Assembly (NCBI GenBank): GCA_021779275.1
Contig: JAJYAX010000117.1
Location: forward strand, 1 to 5,749
From: Deltaproteobacteria bacterium
GTDB taxonomy: Bacteria > Desulfobacterota > Desulfobulbia > Desulfobulbales > Desulfocapsaceae
DNA length: 5,749 nt
Direction of reading: 5' to 3'
Each line of letters begins with the position of its first letter. The stretch's first letter is position 1. Below the pieces are notes generated by a model, which did no database searches, was not told where the DNA came from, and was given only the letters and a program-made list of their open reading frames with translations. This document shows, in pieces, positions 1 through 5,749 of the stretch. The translations under genes and the position numbers were made by a program.

Positions 1-659
1 TTCAGGGCATTGCCACCGGTGGTCGTCTCCGGATTGCCGAACATCACGCCGATCTTCATCCGGATCTGATTGATAAAGATCAGGACCGTATTGCTGCGGT
101 TGATAACGGCGGTGAATTTCCGCATGGCCTGGGACATGAGCCTGGCCTGGAGTCCCATATGAGAATCTCCGACATTGCCGTCAATCTCCGCCCGCGGCAC
201 CAGGGCGGCCACGGAATCGATGACAATCACGTCGACTGCGCCGGAACGGATCAGGATCTCGGCAATTTCCAGGGCCTGCTCGCCGAAATCAGGTTGTGAG
301 ACCAGGAGATTGTCGACATCCACGCCAAGACGTTCGGCGTAACTGGTGTCGAGGGCATGCTCAGCGTCGATAAAGGCTGCCGTTCCGCCGCTTTTCTGGG
401 ACTCGGCGATAATATGCAGGGCGAGAGTGGTCTTGCCGGAAGATTCGGGTCCGAATATCTCCGCTACTCTGCCCTTGGGGAATCCACCCACACCGAGGGC
501 GATATCGATGCTCAGGGCTCCGGTGGGAATAACGGGAATGCGTTCGGTGACATGGGTGCCGAGACGCATAATTGAGCCCTTGCCGAACTGACGCTGTATC
601 TGGCTGATAGCGTTATCGACGCTGGTCCCTTTATCTTTGTTCGAATCGGTTGCTGCCAT
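1..659 (-). CDS. recA: RecA recombinase, N-terminal two thirds (3' end beyond the left edge)
   Basis: RecA forms ATP-dependent filaments on single-stranded DNA in the cytoplasm, catalyses homologous strand exchange and triggers LexA self-cleavage. The 219 visible residues match RecA throughout: Walker A GPESSGKT at residues 70-77, catalytic Glu100 in DAEHALD, Walker [13 protein letters not shown] with Asp148, the conserved [11 protein letters not shown] segment at 171-181, Gln198 in [10 protein letters not shown], and loop L2 running into [11 protein letters not shown] at the window edge. Numbering is four ahead of E. coli RecA because of a slightly longer, polar N-terminus ([11 protein letters not shown]). 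The ATG at 659 is preceded by AGGAG with a 6-base spacer, which fixes the start. The core's end and the C-terminal domain (about 130 residues in a typical RecA) lie outside the window. The gene sits 62 bp downstream of cinA on the same strand. One mild oddity is Phe125 in QPDFGEQ, where E. coli has Thr; this position varies among bacteria. Identification is certain. Confidence 0.98.
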   Translation of the reverse strand, partial: MAATDSNKDKGTSVDNAISQIQRQFGKGSIMRLGTHVTERIPVIPTGALSIDIALGVGGFPKGRVAEIFGPESSGKTTLALHIIAESQKSGGTAAFIDAEHALDTSYAERLGVDVDNLLVSQPDFGEQALEIAEILIRSGAVDVIVIDSVAALVPRAEIDGNVGDSHMGLQARLMSQAMRKFTAVINRSNTVLIFINQIRMKIGVMFGNPETTTGGNAL

Positions 660-721
660 TTTTTTCTCCTGAAAAGTTCAATGGGAATATGTAAGGGTTG
701 TTAATCACTGGTGGTCTGTTG
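660..721 (-). other. cinA-recA intergenic gap, no clear promoter or SOS box
   Basis: These 62 bases separate the cinA stop codon (TAG, 722-724) from the recA start. I read them for LexA operators of the E. coli (CTGT-N8-ACAG), Bacillus (GAAC-N4-GTTC) and Geobacter (GGTT...ACC) kinds and found none convincing. Only poor -10-like hexamers occur (for example CATATT at 686-691, with no matching -35). There is no hairpin with a T-run that would end cinA transcription. recA may therefore be read through from the mnmA-mtaB-cinA unit, or have a promoter inside cinA, or use a promoter or operator type I cannot recognise by eye. Confidence 0.5.
666..670 (-). promoter_or_regulatory. Ribosome binding site of recA
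   Basis: AGGAG on the minus strand lies six bases before the recA ATG. It is a strong, well-spaced Shine-Dalgarno sequence, so recA does not depend on translational coupling to cinA, unlike the two upstream gene junctions. Confidence 0.85.
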
Positions 722-1981
722 CTATGAGGATGTGGTCCGCCCGCTTTTTTTCAGCAGATACTTTCGTATCAGATTGAGGCCGGTGAAGGCGGTGATTTCC
801 TGGATTTGTTCCCGGCTGCCGGAAAATTTGAACGGCCAGACCCGGCAGTGTTCAGCGGTGGCCAGACCGAAAAAGACCGTACCCACCGGTTTTTCCTCCG
901 TCCCGCCGTCCGGTCCGGCAATGCCGGTGACCGACAGACCGATATCGGCATTGGTTCCGGTCCTGATGCCTTCCGCCATCGCCTTCGCCACCTCTGCGCT
1001 GACCGCCCCTTTGCTCTCGATAAGCGCCTGGTCAACATGGAGATAGTTGATCTTCATGGCGTTGGAATAGGAGGTCACTCCGCCGAGAAAATAGTCAGAA
1101 CTCCCCGGGATGGTTGTGATCTTGTGGGAGATCAGCCCCCCTGTGCATGATTCGGCCATGGCCACCGTGCTCCCGGTGTTCCTCAGCAATGAACCGACAA
1201 CCAGTTCCATGCTTTCCTGGTCATGTCCGTAGATGACATCTCCAAGCAGGGTGTTGACCACTGTGCAGGCATTCCGGAAAAGCGGTTCGGGATTGTTCCC
1301 CCGGATATCCCGGATAATGAGACTCAGGTGCACCTCGGGAAAGACCGGATAATACCCTATGGCCACATCGTCCGCCAGATTGAGGGTGGCTATGCGGGCG
1401 TTTACCTCCATCTCGGACATATCGAAGATCTTGAAAAGACGCCGGCAGGTGGACAGACGCGAGCCCGGATACCAGGTGGCCAGGCGCGGTAAAACGTGAT
1501 CGGTCAGGAGCTTCTCCGTCTGACGGGGAACACCGGGGAGAAAGAAGATCGGTTTGTTGTCATGGATGAGCTGATAGCCTGCCATCTTTCCCTGCGGATT
1601 GAGGGCCTCGGCCCCGACCGGCAGCCAGGCCAATTTTTCCAGGGGGCTGACCGGCGAACAGGATATCTCATCCAGATGGGCGCGGATCAGAGAGAGGATC
1701 TCCGGATTCGGCATGGTCGGCCGATTCAGGGCCACAGAGACGGCCTCGTTGGTCAGATCATCATCCGTAGGGCCGAGACCGCCGGTGACAATGACAAAGT
1801 CCACGCTGTCAATGGCCCGTTTCAGGGCCTCGCCGATCAGAGAGGGGGAATCGCCGATGGTATGCATGGCATGGATTTCATAGCCCGCCTCGAAAAGCTG
1901 ACGTGCCGCAAAACCGCTGGTGGTATTGGCGATTCTTCCCGATGTCAGTTCATTGCCGATGGCGATTATTTCACCTTTCAT
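722..1981 (-). CDS. cinA: CinA: COG1058 domain fused to nicotinamide-mononucleotide (NMN) deamidase
   Basis: CinA-family protein of 419 residues, close to the usual length (about 415). The C-terminal PncC domain hydrolyses NMN to nicotinate mononucleotide and ammonia in pyridine-nucleotide recycling. The N-terminal COG1058 (MoaB/molybdopterin-binding-like) domain has reported ADP-ribose pyrophosphatase activity. Visible marks: IAIGNELTSGRIANTT at about 6-21, VTGGLGPTDDDLTNEA at about 65-80, FLPGVP at about 147-152, a middle domain (about 170-255), then the PncC signature AESCTGG (276-282, proposed nucleophile Ser278), GAVSAEVAKAMAEG, and TGIAGPDGGTEEKPVGTV (352-369). The chosen ATG at 1979-1981 overlaps the mtaB stop as ATGA and puts the MKGEIIAIGNEL motif at the N-terminus. 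An in-frame ATG at 1996 would add five residues (MYGKR) and is less likely. A weak GGGA lies five bases before the chosen start. It lies 62 bp upstream of recA, as in the cinA-recA competence loci of Gram-positive bacteria; nothing here shows a competence role. Confidence 0.95.
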   Translation of the reverse strand: MKGEIIAIGNELTSGRIANTTSGFAARQLFEAGYEIHAMHTIGDSPSLIGEALKRAIDSVDFVIVTGGLGPTDDDLTNEAVSVALNRPTMPNPEILSLIRAHLDEISCSPVSPLEKLAWLPVGAEALNPQGKMAGYQLIHDNKPIFFLPGVPRQTEKLLTDHVLPRLATWYPGSRLSTCRRLFKIFDMSEMEVNARIATLNLADDVAIGYYPVFPEVHLSLIIRDIRGNNPEPLFRNACTVVNTLLGDVIYGHDQESMELVVGSLLRNTGSTVAMAESCTGGLISHKITTIPGSSDYFLGGVTSYSNAMKINYLHVDQALIESKGAVSAEVAKAMAEGIRTGTNADIGLSVTGIAGPDGGTEEKPVGTVFFGLATAEHCRVWPFKFSGSREQIQEITAFTGLNLIRKYLLKKSGRTTSS

Positions 1982-3300
1982 TCGTTTCCCGTACATTGTC
2001 TTCCCAAGACATTTGTGCCGATAGCCTCTACGAGTTCGACGGAAATAATGGTATTTTTCAGGTCATCCTCACCGGAAAAGGAAACAGGGATATAGTTGTC
2101 GGTGAACCCTTTCAACAGCCCGTGTTCATCGCGTTTTCCTTCTACCAGGACTGGCCGTTTTTCCCCGATATGTCTGTGGTGGAATTGAGCCTTTTTCCGA
2201 TTTCCCAGAGCCCTTAGGCGGGCCACTCTTTCTTCCTTAATGGATCGTGAAACCTGATTTTTAAAGGTGGATGCCAGTGTTCCCGGCCGTTTCGAGTACG
2301 GAAAGACATGGAGATAGGTGCAATCAAGATCTTCTAAAAACGATGCTGTGTTGGCGAAATTTTCTTCGGTCTCACCGGGAAAACCGACAAGGACGTCGAT
2401 GCCGATGGCTGCCTCCGGGATACCTGCACGGCAGAGATCGATCACCTCCGCGAACTGTTTGCTCTTGTAGCGTCTGTTCATCCGCCCGAGTATCTCATCG
2501 TCGCCGCTCTGCAGAGGGATATGGAGATGCGGCATGAAATTCTGCTGCCGGGCCATCAACGTCAGCAGTTGCGGATGTATTTCCAGCGGCTCAATCGAGC
2601 TCAAACGATAGCGAATTTCCGGTGTCGCCGTACACAGATCCGCCATCAAGGCGGCAATATCCTTTCCTTCTTGCAGATCTTTTCCATACATACCGGCATG
2701 GATTCCGGTGACCACGATCTCCCGGTGTCCTTCCGCGGCAAAAACCTCAGCCTGGGCAAGCACCTCCGCCATGGGCAGGCTGCGGCTGGGGCCGCGTGTA
2801 TAGGGCACAATACAGTAGGTGCAGTAGCTGTTGCACCCGTCTTGAACCCGTAGAAAGGCGCGGGTTCTGTCATTGAAATGCCGGACCGGAAGGTCGCAGA
2901 TATCGGTTTTCTGGGAAATCCTCCCGATGAGCATGGACAGATCGCAGACCTCCTCCCGCAGGGCGGTCTCGACCAGGAGATGCTTGTTGCCGTTACCGAC
3001 AATACAGAGGGGATTGTCCTGCAATTCCTTCATCTCCAGCAGTTCCTGGGCCGCCATCTGGGCATGACAGCCGGTGATGATGATTTTTGCGTCAGGACAT
3101 GTCCGTACGGCCTTGCGGATACATTGCCGGGACTGGGCCCCGGCCTTGCCCGTTACGGTGCAGGTGTTTATGATGACCACATCGGCTGTCTGGCCGAAGG
3201 GAACAATTGAACATCCTAGCGCCTCGAAGCTGCTCTGAAACGAGGCTGATTCGAATTGGTTGATCTTGCAACCCAAAGTGGTGATGGCTATTTTTTTCAT
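1978..3300 (-). CDS. mtaB: MtaB: tRNA (N6-L-threonylcarbamoyladenosine37-C2)-methylthiotransferase
   Basis: Radical-SAM methylthiotransferase of 440 residues that converts t6A37 to ms2t6A37, chiefly in tRNA-Lys(UUU), which steadies codon pairing next to the anticodon. Domain order is complete. The N-terminal UPF0004 domain has three auxiliary-cluster cysteines: Cys11 in TLGCKINQFES, Cys47 in NTCTVT and Cys78 in TGCHAQ. The radical-SAM core has CxxxCxxC at Cys156, Cys160 and Cys163 (DGCNSYCTYCIVPYTRG), then HIPLQSGDDEIL (260-271) and DVLVGFPGE (302-310). A C-terminal TRAM-like domain runs from about 375 to 430. TLGCKxNQxES separates MtaB from MiaB (usually TFGCQMN) and RimO (usually SLGCPKN). 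The ATG at 3298-3300 overlaps the mnmA stop as ATGA; no good Shine-Dalgarno precedes it, so translation is probably coupled to mnmA. Reading could extend upstream to 3342 (14 more residues), but that part is inside mnmA and is not family-like. Its stop codon overlaps the cinA start. Confidence 0.95.
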   Translation of the reverse strand: MKKIAITTLGCKINQFESASFQSSFEALGCSIVPFGQTADVVIINTCTVTGKAGAQSRQCIRKAVRTCPDAKIIITGCHAQMAAQELLEMKELQDNPLCIVGNGNKHLLVETALREEVCDLSMLIGRISQKTDICDLPVRHFNDRTRAFLRVQDGCNSYCTYCIVPYTRGPSRSLPMAEVLAQAEVFAAEGHREIVVTGIHAGMYGKDLQEGKDIAALMADLCTATPEIRYRLSSIEPLEIHPQLLTLMARQQNFMPHLHIPLQSGDDEILGRMNRRYKSKQFAEVIDLCRAGIPEAAIGIDVLVGFPGETEENFANTASFLEDLDCTYLHVFPYSKRPGTLASTFKNQVSRSIKEERVARLRALGNRKKAQFHHRHIGEKRPVLVEGKRDEHGLLKGFTDNYIPVSFSGEDDLKNTIISVELVEAIGTNVLGRQCTGNE

Positions 3301-4409
3301 GAAACCAGTGGCGTACCGTTTTTTTGTACCGGCAGGATGCAATTCCTGTGGTCGCCTGCGGTCTTTAGGGATTCCGCTAAAATTTCACCACAACCGATAA
3401 CCTCATCATTCCGATAGATAACTGCAAATTGTCCGGGGGTGACGGCACGCTGTTTGTCTCTGAAGGTGATTGTGTACTGAGTGTCAGTGATCCTGGTCAC
3501 TGTTGCCTCCGCCCCCCGATGGCTGTACCGGATCCGGACCTGGTACCCCGTCTCCTGCAGGGGCGGTCGGTCCGCCAGCCAGTGGATGTTGGTGATACCG
3601 ATGCAATCGTGATAGAGATCCTCTTCCTTCCCGGCAATAATTTTATTTCCTTCCTTCTGTATGGCCAGAACATACCAGGGGGTCGCATCCGGAAGGCCCA
3701 GTCCTCTTCGCTGACCGATGGTATACCGATACAAGCCCTTATGCTGCCCTAGTAGGCGTCCGTCCCTGGTCATGATCGAGCCGGGGAGAGTTCCTTCCGG
3801 CCGACGCTTCTCAAGGTAGCTGCCGAGGCCTTCCTGACCGAGGAAGCATATGTCCTGGCTCTCGATTCCCCGGAAATCGGAAAATCCATACCTCTCCGCC
3901 AGGGCATAGGCCTCTTCTTTTTTCCTGTCCCCGAGTGGAAAGAGGACTCGTGCCAATTGTCCTTGGGTCAGCCTGGCCAGGAAATAGGATTGATCCTTGT
4001 CGGGGTCAACCCCCTTGTACAGGCGAAAGAGACCGTCCATCTCACGCACCCGGGCATAATGGCCGGTGGCCATGCAATCCATCCCGGCGGCCAGCATGGT
4101 CTCCAGGAACAGACCGAATTTTATCTCCCTGTTGCAGAGCATGCAGGGGTTAGGAGTTATTCCATCAAAATAACTTCCGGAGAAATAAGCAAGTATTTTT
4201 TTCTCAAACTGCAGGCTCAGGTCAACGATATGCAGCTCAATGCCGATACGGGCGGCAATGTCCTGCACCCGCTGCTTCTGCCGGGCAATATCCGGTTGCG
4301 CCAGGTGCATGAAGAATCCGGCAATCTCGTAGCGATCTTGCAGCAGAAGAGCGCAGGCGGTGGAATCGACTCCGCCGCTCATCGCGATACCAACCCGTTT
4401 TCTTTCCAC
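3297..4409 (-). CDS. mnmA: MnmA: tRNA-specific 2-thiouridylase, CxxC type, GTG start
   Basis: MnmA (TrmU) activates U34 of tRNA-Lys, tRNA-Glu and tRNA-Gln with ATP and replaces the 2-oxygen by sulfur, giving s2U34. With the GTG start the protein is 370 residues, matching the family (E. coli about 368). Seen: PP-loop SGGVDS at 11-16, catalytic Cys92 in NPCMLCNREIKFG, GHYARV at 116-121, DKDQSYFL at 137-144, second catalytic Cys188 in SQDICFLGQ, and TIGQRRGLGLP at 230-240, followed by the C-terminal barrel domain. Cys89 makes a CxxC with Cys92, where E. coli has Asp (NPDILCN). Such three-cysteine MnmA enzymes have been linked to an Fe-S cluster. The reading frame is open back to 4580, but MERKRVGIAMSGG is the normal N-terminus, AAGGAGG lies just before the GTG, and the extension would run over the start of trhP. 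It is the first gene of the coupled mnmA-mtaB-cinA unit. The last 20 or so residues form a tail beyond the usual end. Confidence 0.95.
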   Translation of the reverse strand: MERKRVGIAMSGGVDSTACALLLQDRYEIAGFFMHLAQPDIARQKQRVQDIAARIGIELHIVDLSLQFEKKILAYFSGSYFDGITPNPCMLCNREIKFGLFLETMLAAGMDCMATGHYARVREMDGLFRLYKGVDPDKDQSYFLARLTQGQLARVLFPLGDRKKEEAYALAERYGFSDFRGIESQDICFLGQEGLGSYLEKRRPEGTLPGSIMTRDGRLLGQHKGLYRYTIGQRRGLGLPDATPWYVLAIQKEGNKIIAGKEEDLYHDCIGITNIHWLADRPPLQETGYQVRIRYSHRGAEATVTRITDTQYTITFRDKQRAVTPGQFAVIYRNDEVIGCGEILAESLKTAGDHRNCILPVQKNGTPLVS

Positions 4410-4412
4410 TGC

Positions 4413-4419
4413 CCTCCTT
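4413..4419 (-). promoter_or_regulatory. Ribosome binding site that decides the mnmA GTG start
   Basis: AAGGAGG on the minus strand is the strongest Shine-Dalgarno sequence in the window. It lies only three bases before the GTG at 4407-4409, a tight spacing. The next in-frame start, ATG at 4380-4382, falls inside the SGGVDS PP-loop region and would remove the first beta strand, so GTG is the best choice. Confidence 0.7.
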
Positions 4420-4424
4420 GTAAT

Positions 4425-4437
4425 CCCCGATGAGGGG
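4425..4437 (-). promoter_or_regulatory. Small GC hairpin in the mnmA leader
   Basis: Four C residues and four G residues face each other around a five-base loop (CCCC-TCATC-GGGG in mRNA sense), five bases upstream of the AAGGAGG. With only four pairs it could slightly affect access to the ribosome binding site. There is no T-run, so it is not a terminator. It may be chance. Confidence 0.25.
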
Positions 4438-4466
4438 CTTATTGATTTCGATGAGATTTCTTCTGA

Positions 4467-4495
4467 TGGAAAAATTCCGACCAATAGCGTACAAT
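4467..4495 (+). promoter_or_regulatory. Candidate sigma-70 promoter of trhP, implying a leaderless mRNA
   Basis: TACAAT at 4490-4495 matches the -10 consensus at five of six positions. TGGAAA at 4467-4472, 17 bases upstream, matches the -35 consensus at four of six. Transcription would start about seven bases after the -10 box, at around 4502-4504, essentially on the trhP ATG. This fits the lack of any Shine-Dalgarno sequence before that ATG. It is a prediction from motif reading only. Confidence 0.4.
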
Positions 4496-4504
4496 AACCG
4501 ACCA
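4477..4504. repeat. Pair of CCGACCA direct repeats spaced 21 bp around the trhP -10 box
   Basis: CCGACCA occurs at 4477-4483 and again at 4498-4504, start to start 21 bp, which is two helical turns, so both copies face the same side of the DNA. They bracket the TACAAT element in the divergent mnmA/trhP region. This is the geometry of a two-site operator, but two seven-base copies could arise by chance, and the second copy overlaps the ATG. Confidence 0.4.
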
Positions 4505-5749
4505 TGAATGAAAAAGAAAGTGACAATGGATTTTCTCCCCCCATCCCGGAACTCCTTGCCCCTGCCGGGAATTTTGACAAGCTGGTAACGGCGATTCACT
4601 ATGGGGCCGATGCCGTCTATCTGGGCGGAAAGGCCTTCAGCCTGCGGGCCAAGGCCGGCAATTTTACCGACGAGCAGATGGGGCAGGCCGTCGAATATGC
4701 CCATGCCCACCGGGTGAAGGTCTATGCGACCGTCAATATCATTGCCCATAACCGGGATCTGTCAGGACTGGACGATTATCTCGCGGATCTCAGGCGTCTG
4801 GGGATCGACGGCCTTATCATTTCCGATCCGGGCATCCTGCAGAGAGCGAGGGTGATTGTCCCGGAGATGCCGATCCATCTCTCCACCCAGGCTAATGTGA
4901 CCAACCATGCTGCGGCGGCGTTCTGGGCAGGGCAGGGGATTGGCCGCCTGAATCTGGCCCGCGAGCTGTCTCTGGCCGAGATCCGTGAGATCCGGGGGAA
5001 GGTCGGCTGTGAGCTTGAGGTCTTTGTGCATGGCGCCCTCTGCATCTCCTATTCGGGACGCTGCATGCTGTCAAATTATATGACTAGCCGGGATGCCAAT
5101 CAGGGGAATTGCGCCCATCCCTGCCGGTACAGCTATGCCCTGATCGAGGAGAAACGTCCCGGTCAATATTATCCTGTCGAAGAGGATGAACGGGGGACCT
5201 ATATTTTTAATGCCAAGGACCTGTGTTTGTTGCAATTGCTGCCGGAACTGGTCGCCTCCGGGGTGGATTCCCTGAAGATCGAAGGGCGGATGAAGTCCAT
5301 TTTCTATGTCGGCGGGGTGGTTCGGGTCTACCGGGCGGCATTGGATTTTCTGCGCTCGCTGCCTATCTCGGCCTGGAAGGATCCCGCAGGTATTACACTG
5401 CCGGAGATATTTATGGAAGAGATCGTCAAGACCGGCACCAGGGGGACCAGTGAAAATTTTATCCGGCAGCGGCCCGGAAGCACGGAGATGCTCTACTCTA
5501 CTCCCCGGGCCGTGCAGCCGGCGGAACCGGTGGCGGTGATCCTGCGGACCGGGGCCCGGCCGCTGGTGGAGGTGCGAAACGTGCTGGAGACCGGGGAGGC
5601 CATTGAATATATGGCCTCCGGCATCGAGCTGCTGCCCGTGACCCTCCTGGCCATGCAGAATGAAAAAGGGGAGGCGGTCACCCGGGCAAATCCGGGAAAC
5701 CGGGTGTATCTGACGACTGAACCACCCCTTGCTGCCGCATTGGAGAACG
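4504..5749 (+). CDS. trhP: U32-family tRNA hydroxylation protein of the TrhP/YegQ type (extreme 3' end beyond the right edge)
   Basis: TrhP (YegQ) is annotated as peptidase U32 but is known to make 5-hydroxyuridine at wobble U34, using prephenate-linked chemistry and an Fe-S cluster. The 415 visible residues begin with PELLAPAGNFDKLVTAIHYGADAVYLGG (15-42) and contain LIISDPGI, PIHLSTQANVTN, LARELSL and the U32 signature EVFVHGALCISYSGRCMLS (172-190). Cys180, Cys187, Cys203 and Cys207 have the same spacing (X6, X15, X3) as E. coli YegQ as I recall it. RPGQYYPVEEDERGTYIFNAKDL (218-240) and SLKIEGRMKS (256-265) follow, then a C-terminal domain from about 335. This pattern fits YegQ better than RlhA (YdcP). 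Compared with YegQ, about 40 residues are missing after Cys207, and the usual SHRxYTxGF is GTRGTSENF at 311-319. Probably only a few residues lie past the edge. The start is certain: an in-frame TAA lies at 4495-4497 and the ATG at 4504 is the first start codon. No Shine-Dalgarno is visible. Confidence 0.88.
   Translation, partial: MNEKESDNGFSPPIPELLAPAGNFDKLVTAIHYGADAVYLGGKAFSLRAKAGNFTDEQMGQAVEYAHAHRVKVYATVNIIAHNRDLSGLDDYLADLRRLGIDGLIISDPGILQRARVIVPEMPIHLSTQANVTNHAAAAFWAGQGIGRLNLARELSLAEIREIRGKVGCELEVFVHGALCISYSGRCMLSNYMTSRDANQGNCAHPCRYSYALIEEKRPGQYYPVEEDERGTYIFNAKDLCLLQLLPELVASGVDSLKIEGRMKSIFYVGGVVRVYRAALDFLRSLPISAWKDPAGITLPEIFMEEIVKTGTRGTSENFIRQRPGSTEMLYSTPRAVQPAEPVAVILRTGARPLVEVRNVLETGEAIEYMASGIELLPVTLLAMQNEKGEAVTRANPGNRVYLTTEPPLAAALEN

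Noticed and set aside
285..287. Phe125 in RecA (QPDFGEQ) as a functionally unusual residue
   Set aside because: The position differs among well-studied RecA proteins (Thr in several, His in Thermotoga as I recall), so this is ordinary variation.
711..1150. Overlapping plus-strand open reading frames antisense to the cinA 3' part
   Set aside because: They lie opposite the AESCTGG and TGIAGPDGG motifs of the PncC domain and show no domain of their own.
1496..2095. 199-residue open reading frame on the plus strand, antisense to cinA and the end of mtaB
   Set aside because: It mirrors the codons of clearly recognisable genes on the other strand, has low-information composition and no recognisable domain or ribosome binding site.
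3301..3342. In-frame upstream extension of mtaB to an ATG at 3342
   Set aside because: MKKIAITTLGCKINQFES at 3300 is the normal family start and gives the ATGA overlap with mnmA; the extra 14 residues only mirror mnmA coding sequence.
3957..4433. 158-residue open reading frame on the plus strand, antisense to mnmA
   Set aside because: It covers the conserved PP-loop and catalytic cysteine region of mnmA on the opposite strand, so it is a shadow of that gene.
4410..4580. In-frame upstream extension of mnmA to an ATG at 4580 (57 extra residues)
   Set aside because: The extension has no resemblance to MnmA N-termini, would cross the divergent promoter region and the start of trhP, and a GTG with AAGGAGG gives the normal family N-terminus.
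4237..4749. 170-residue minus-strand open reading frame spanning the mnmA start and the trhP start
   Set aside because: It overlaps two well-supported genes in other frames and matches nothing I recognise.
4504..5749. Reading the U32 gene as a true protease or collagenase
   Set aside because: The cysteine spacing and the layout match TrhP/YegQ, whose demonstrated role is tRNA hydroxylation; no protease catalytic motif is evident.

Overview
The window is an ordinary-looking stretch of bacterial chromosome of moderate GC, densely packed, with no mobile element, RNA gene or CRISPR array visible. It holds five protein genes. Four lie on the minus strand and read mnmA > mtaB > cinA > recA (from right to left in window coordinates). 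One lies on the plus strand, a U32-family gene of the TrhP/YegQ type that diverges from mnmA. recA is cut by the left edge and trhP by the right edge. Protein styles (the CinA N-terminus, a RecA with the [12 protein letters not shown] segment, and a CxxC-type MnmA) suggest a Desulfobacterota/Deltaproteobacteria member, perhaps Desulfobulbaceae-like. This is an impression from remembered sequences, not a search.

Layout: recA (minus, 5' two thirds, up to 659); a 62-bp gap; cinA (minus, 722-1981); mtaB (minus, 1978-3300); mnmA (minus, 3297-4409, GTG start after AAGGAGG); a 94-bp divergent intergenic region (4410-4503) with a candidate promoter and a pair of direct repeats; trhP (plus, from 4504 to the window end). 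The mnmA/mtaB and mtaB/cinA junctions are both ATGA overlaps, so these three genes are almost surely one translationally coupled transcription unit. recA follows with its own good ribosome binding site.

Function: three of the five genes modify the tRNA anticodon loop. MnmA makes 2-thiouridine at U34, MtaB adds the 2-methylthio group to t6A37, and TrhP makes 5-hydroxyuridine at U34 in another set of tRNAs. MtaB and TrhP carry the cysteines of Fe-S enzymes, and this MnmA has the three-cysteine (CxxC + C) arrangement linked to an Fe-S cluster. CinA (NMN deamidase plus the COG1058 domain) and RecA form the cinA-recA pair best known from competence loci of Gram-positive bacteria.

I do not see a previously undescribed system. 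The most interesting points are the grouping of anticodon-loop enzymes next to cinA-recA, the CxxC MnmA, the apparently leaderless trhP start, and a 21-bp-phased direct repeat around its promoter.
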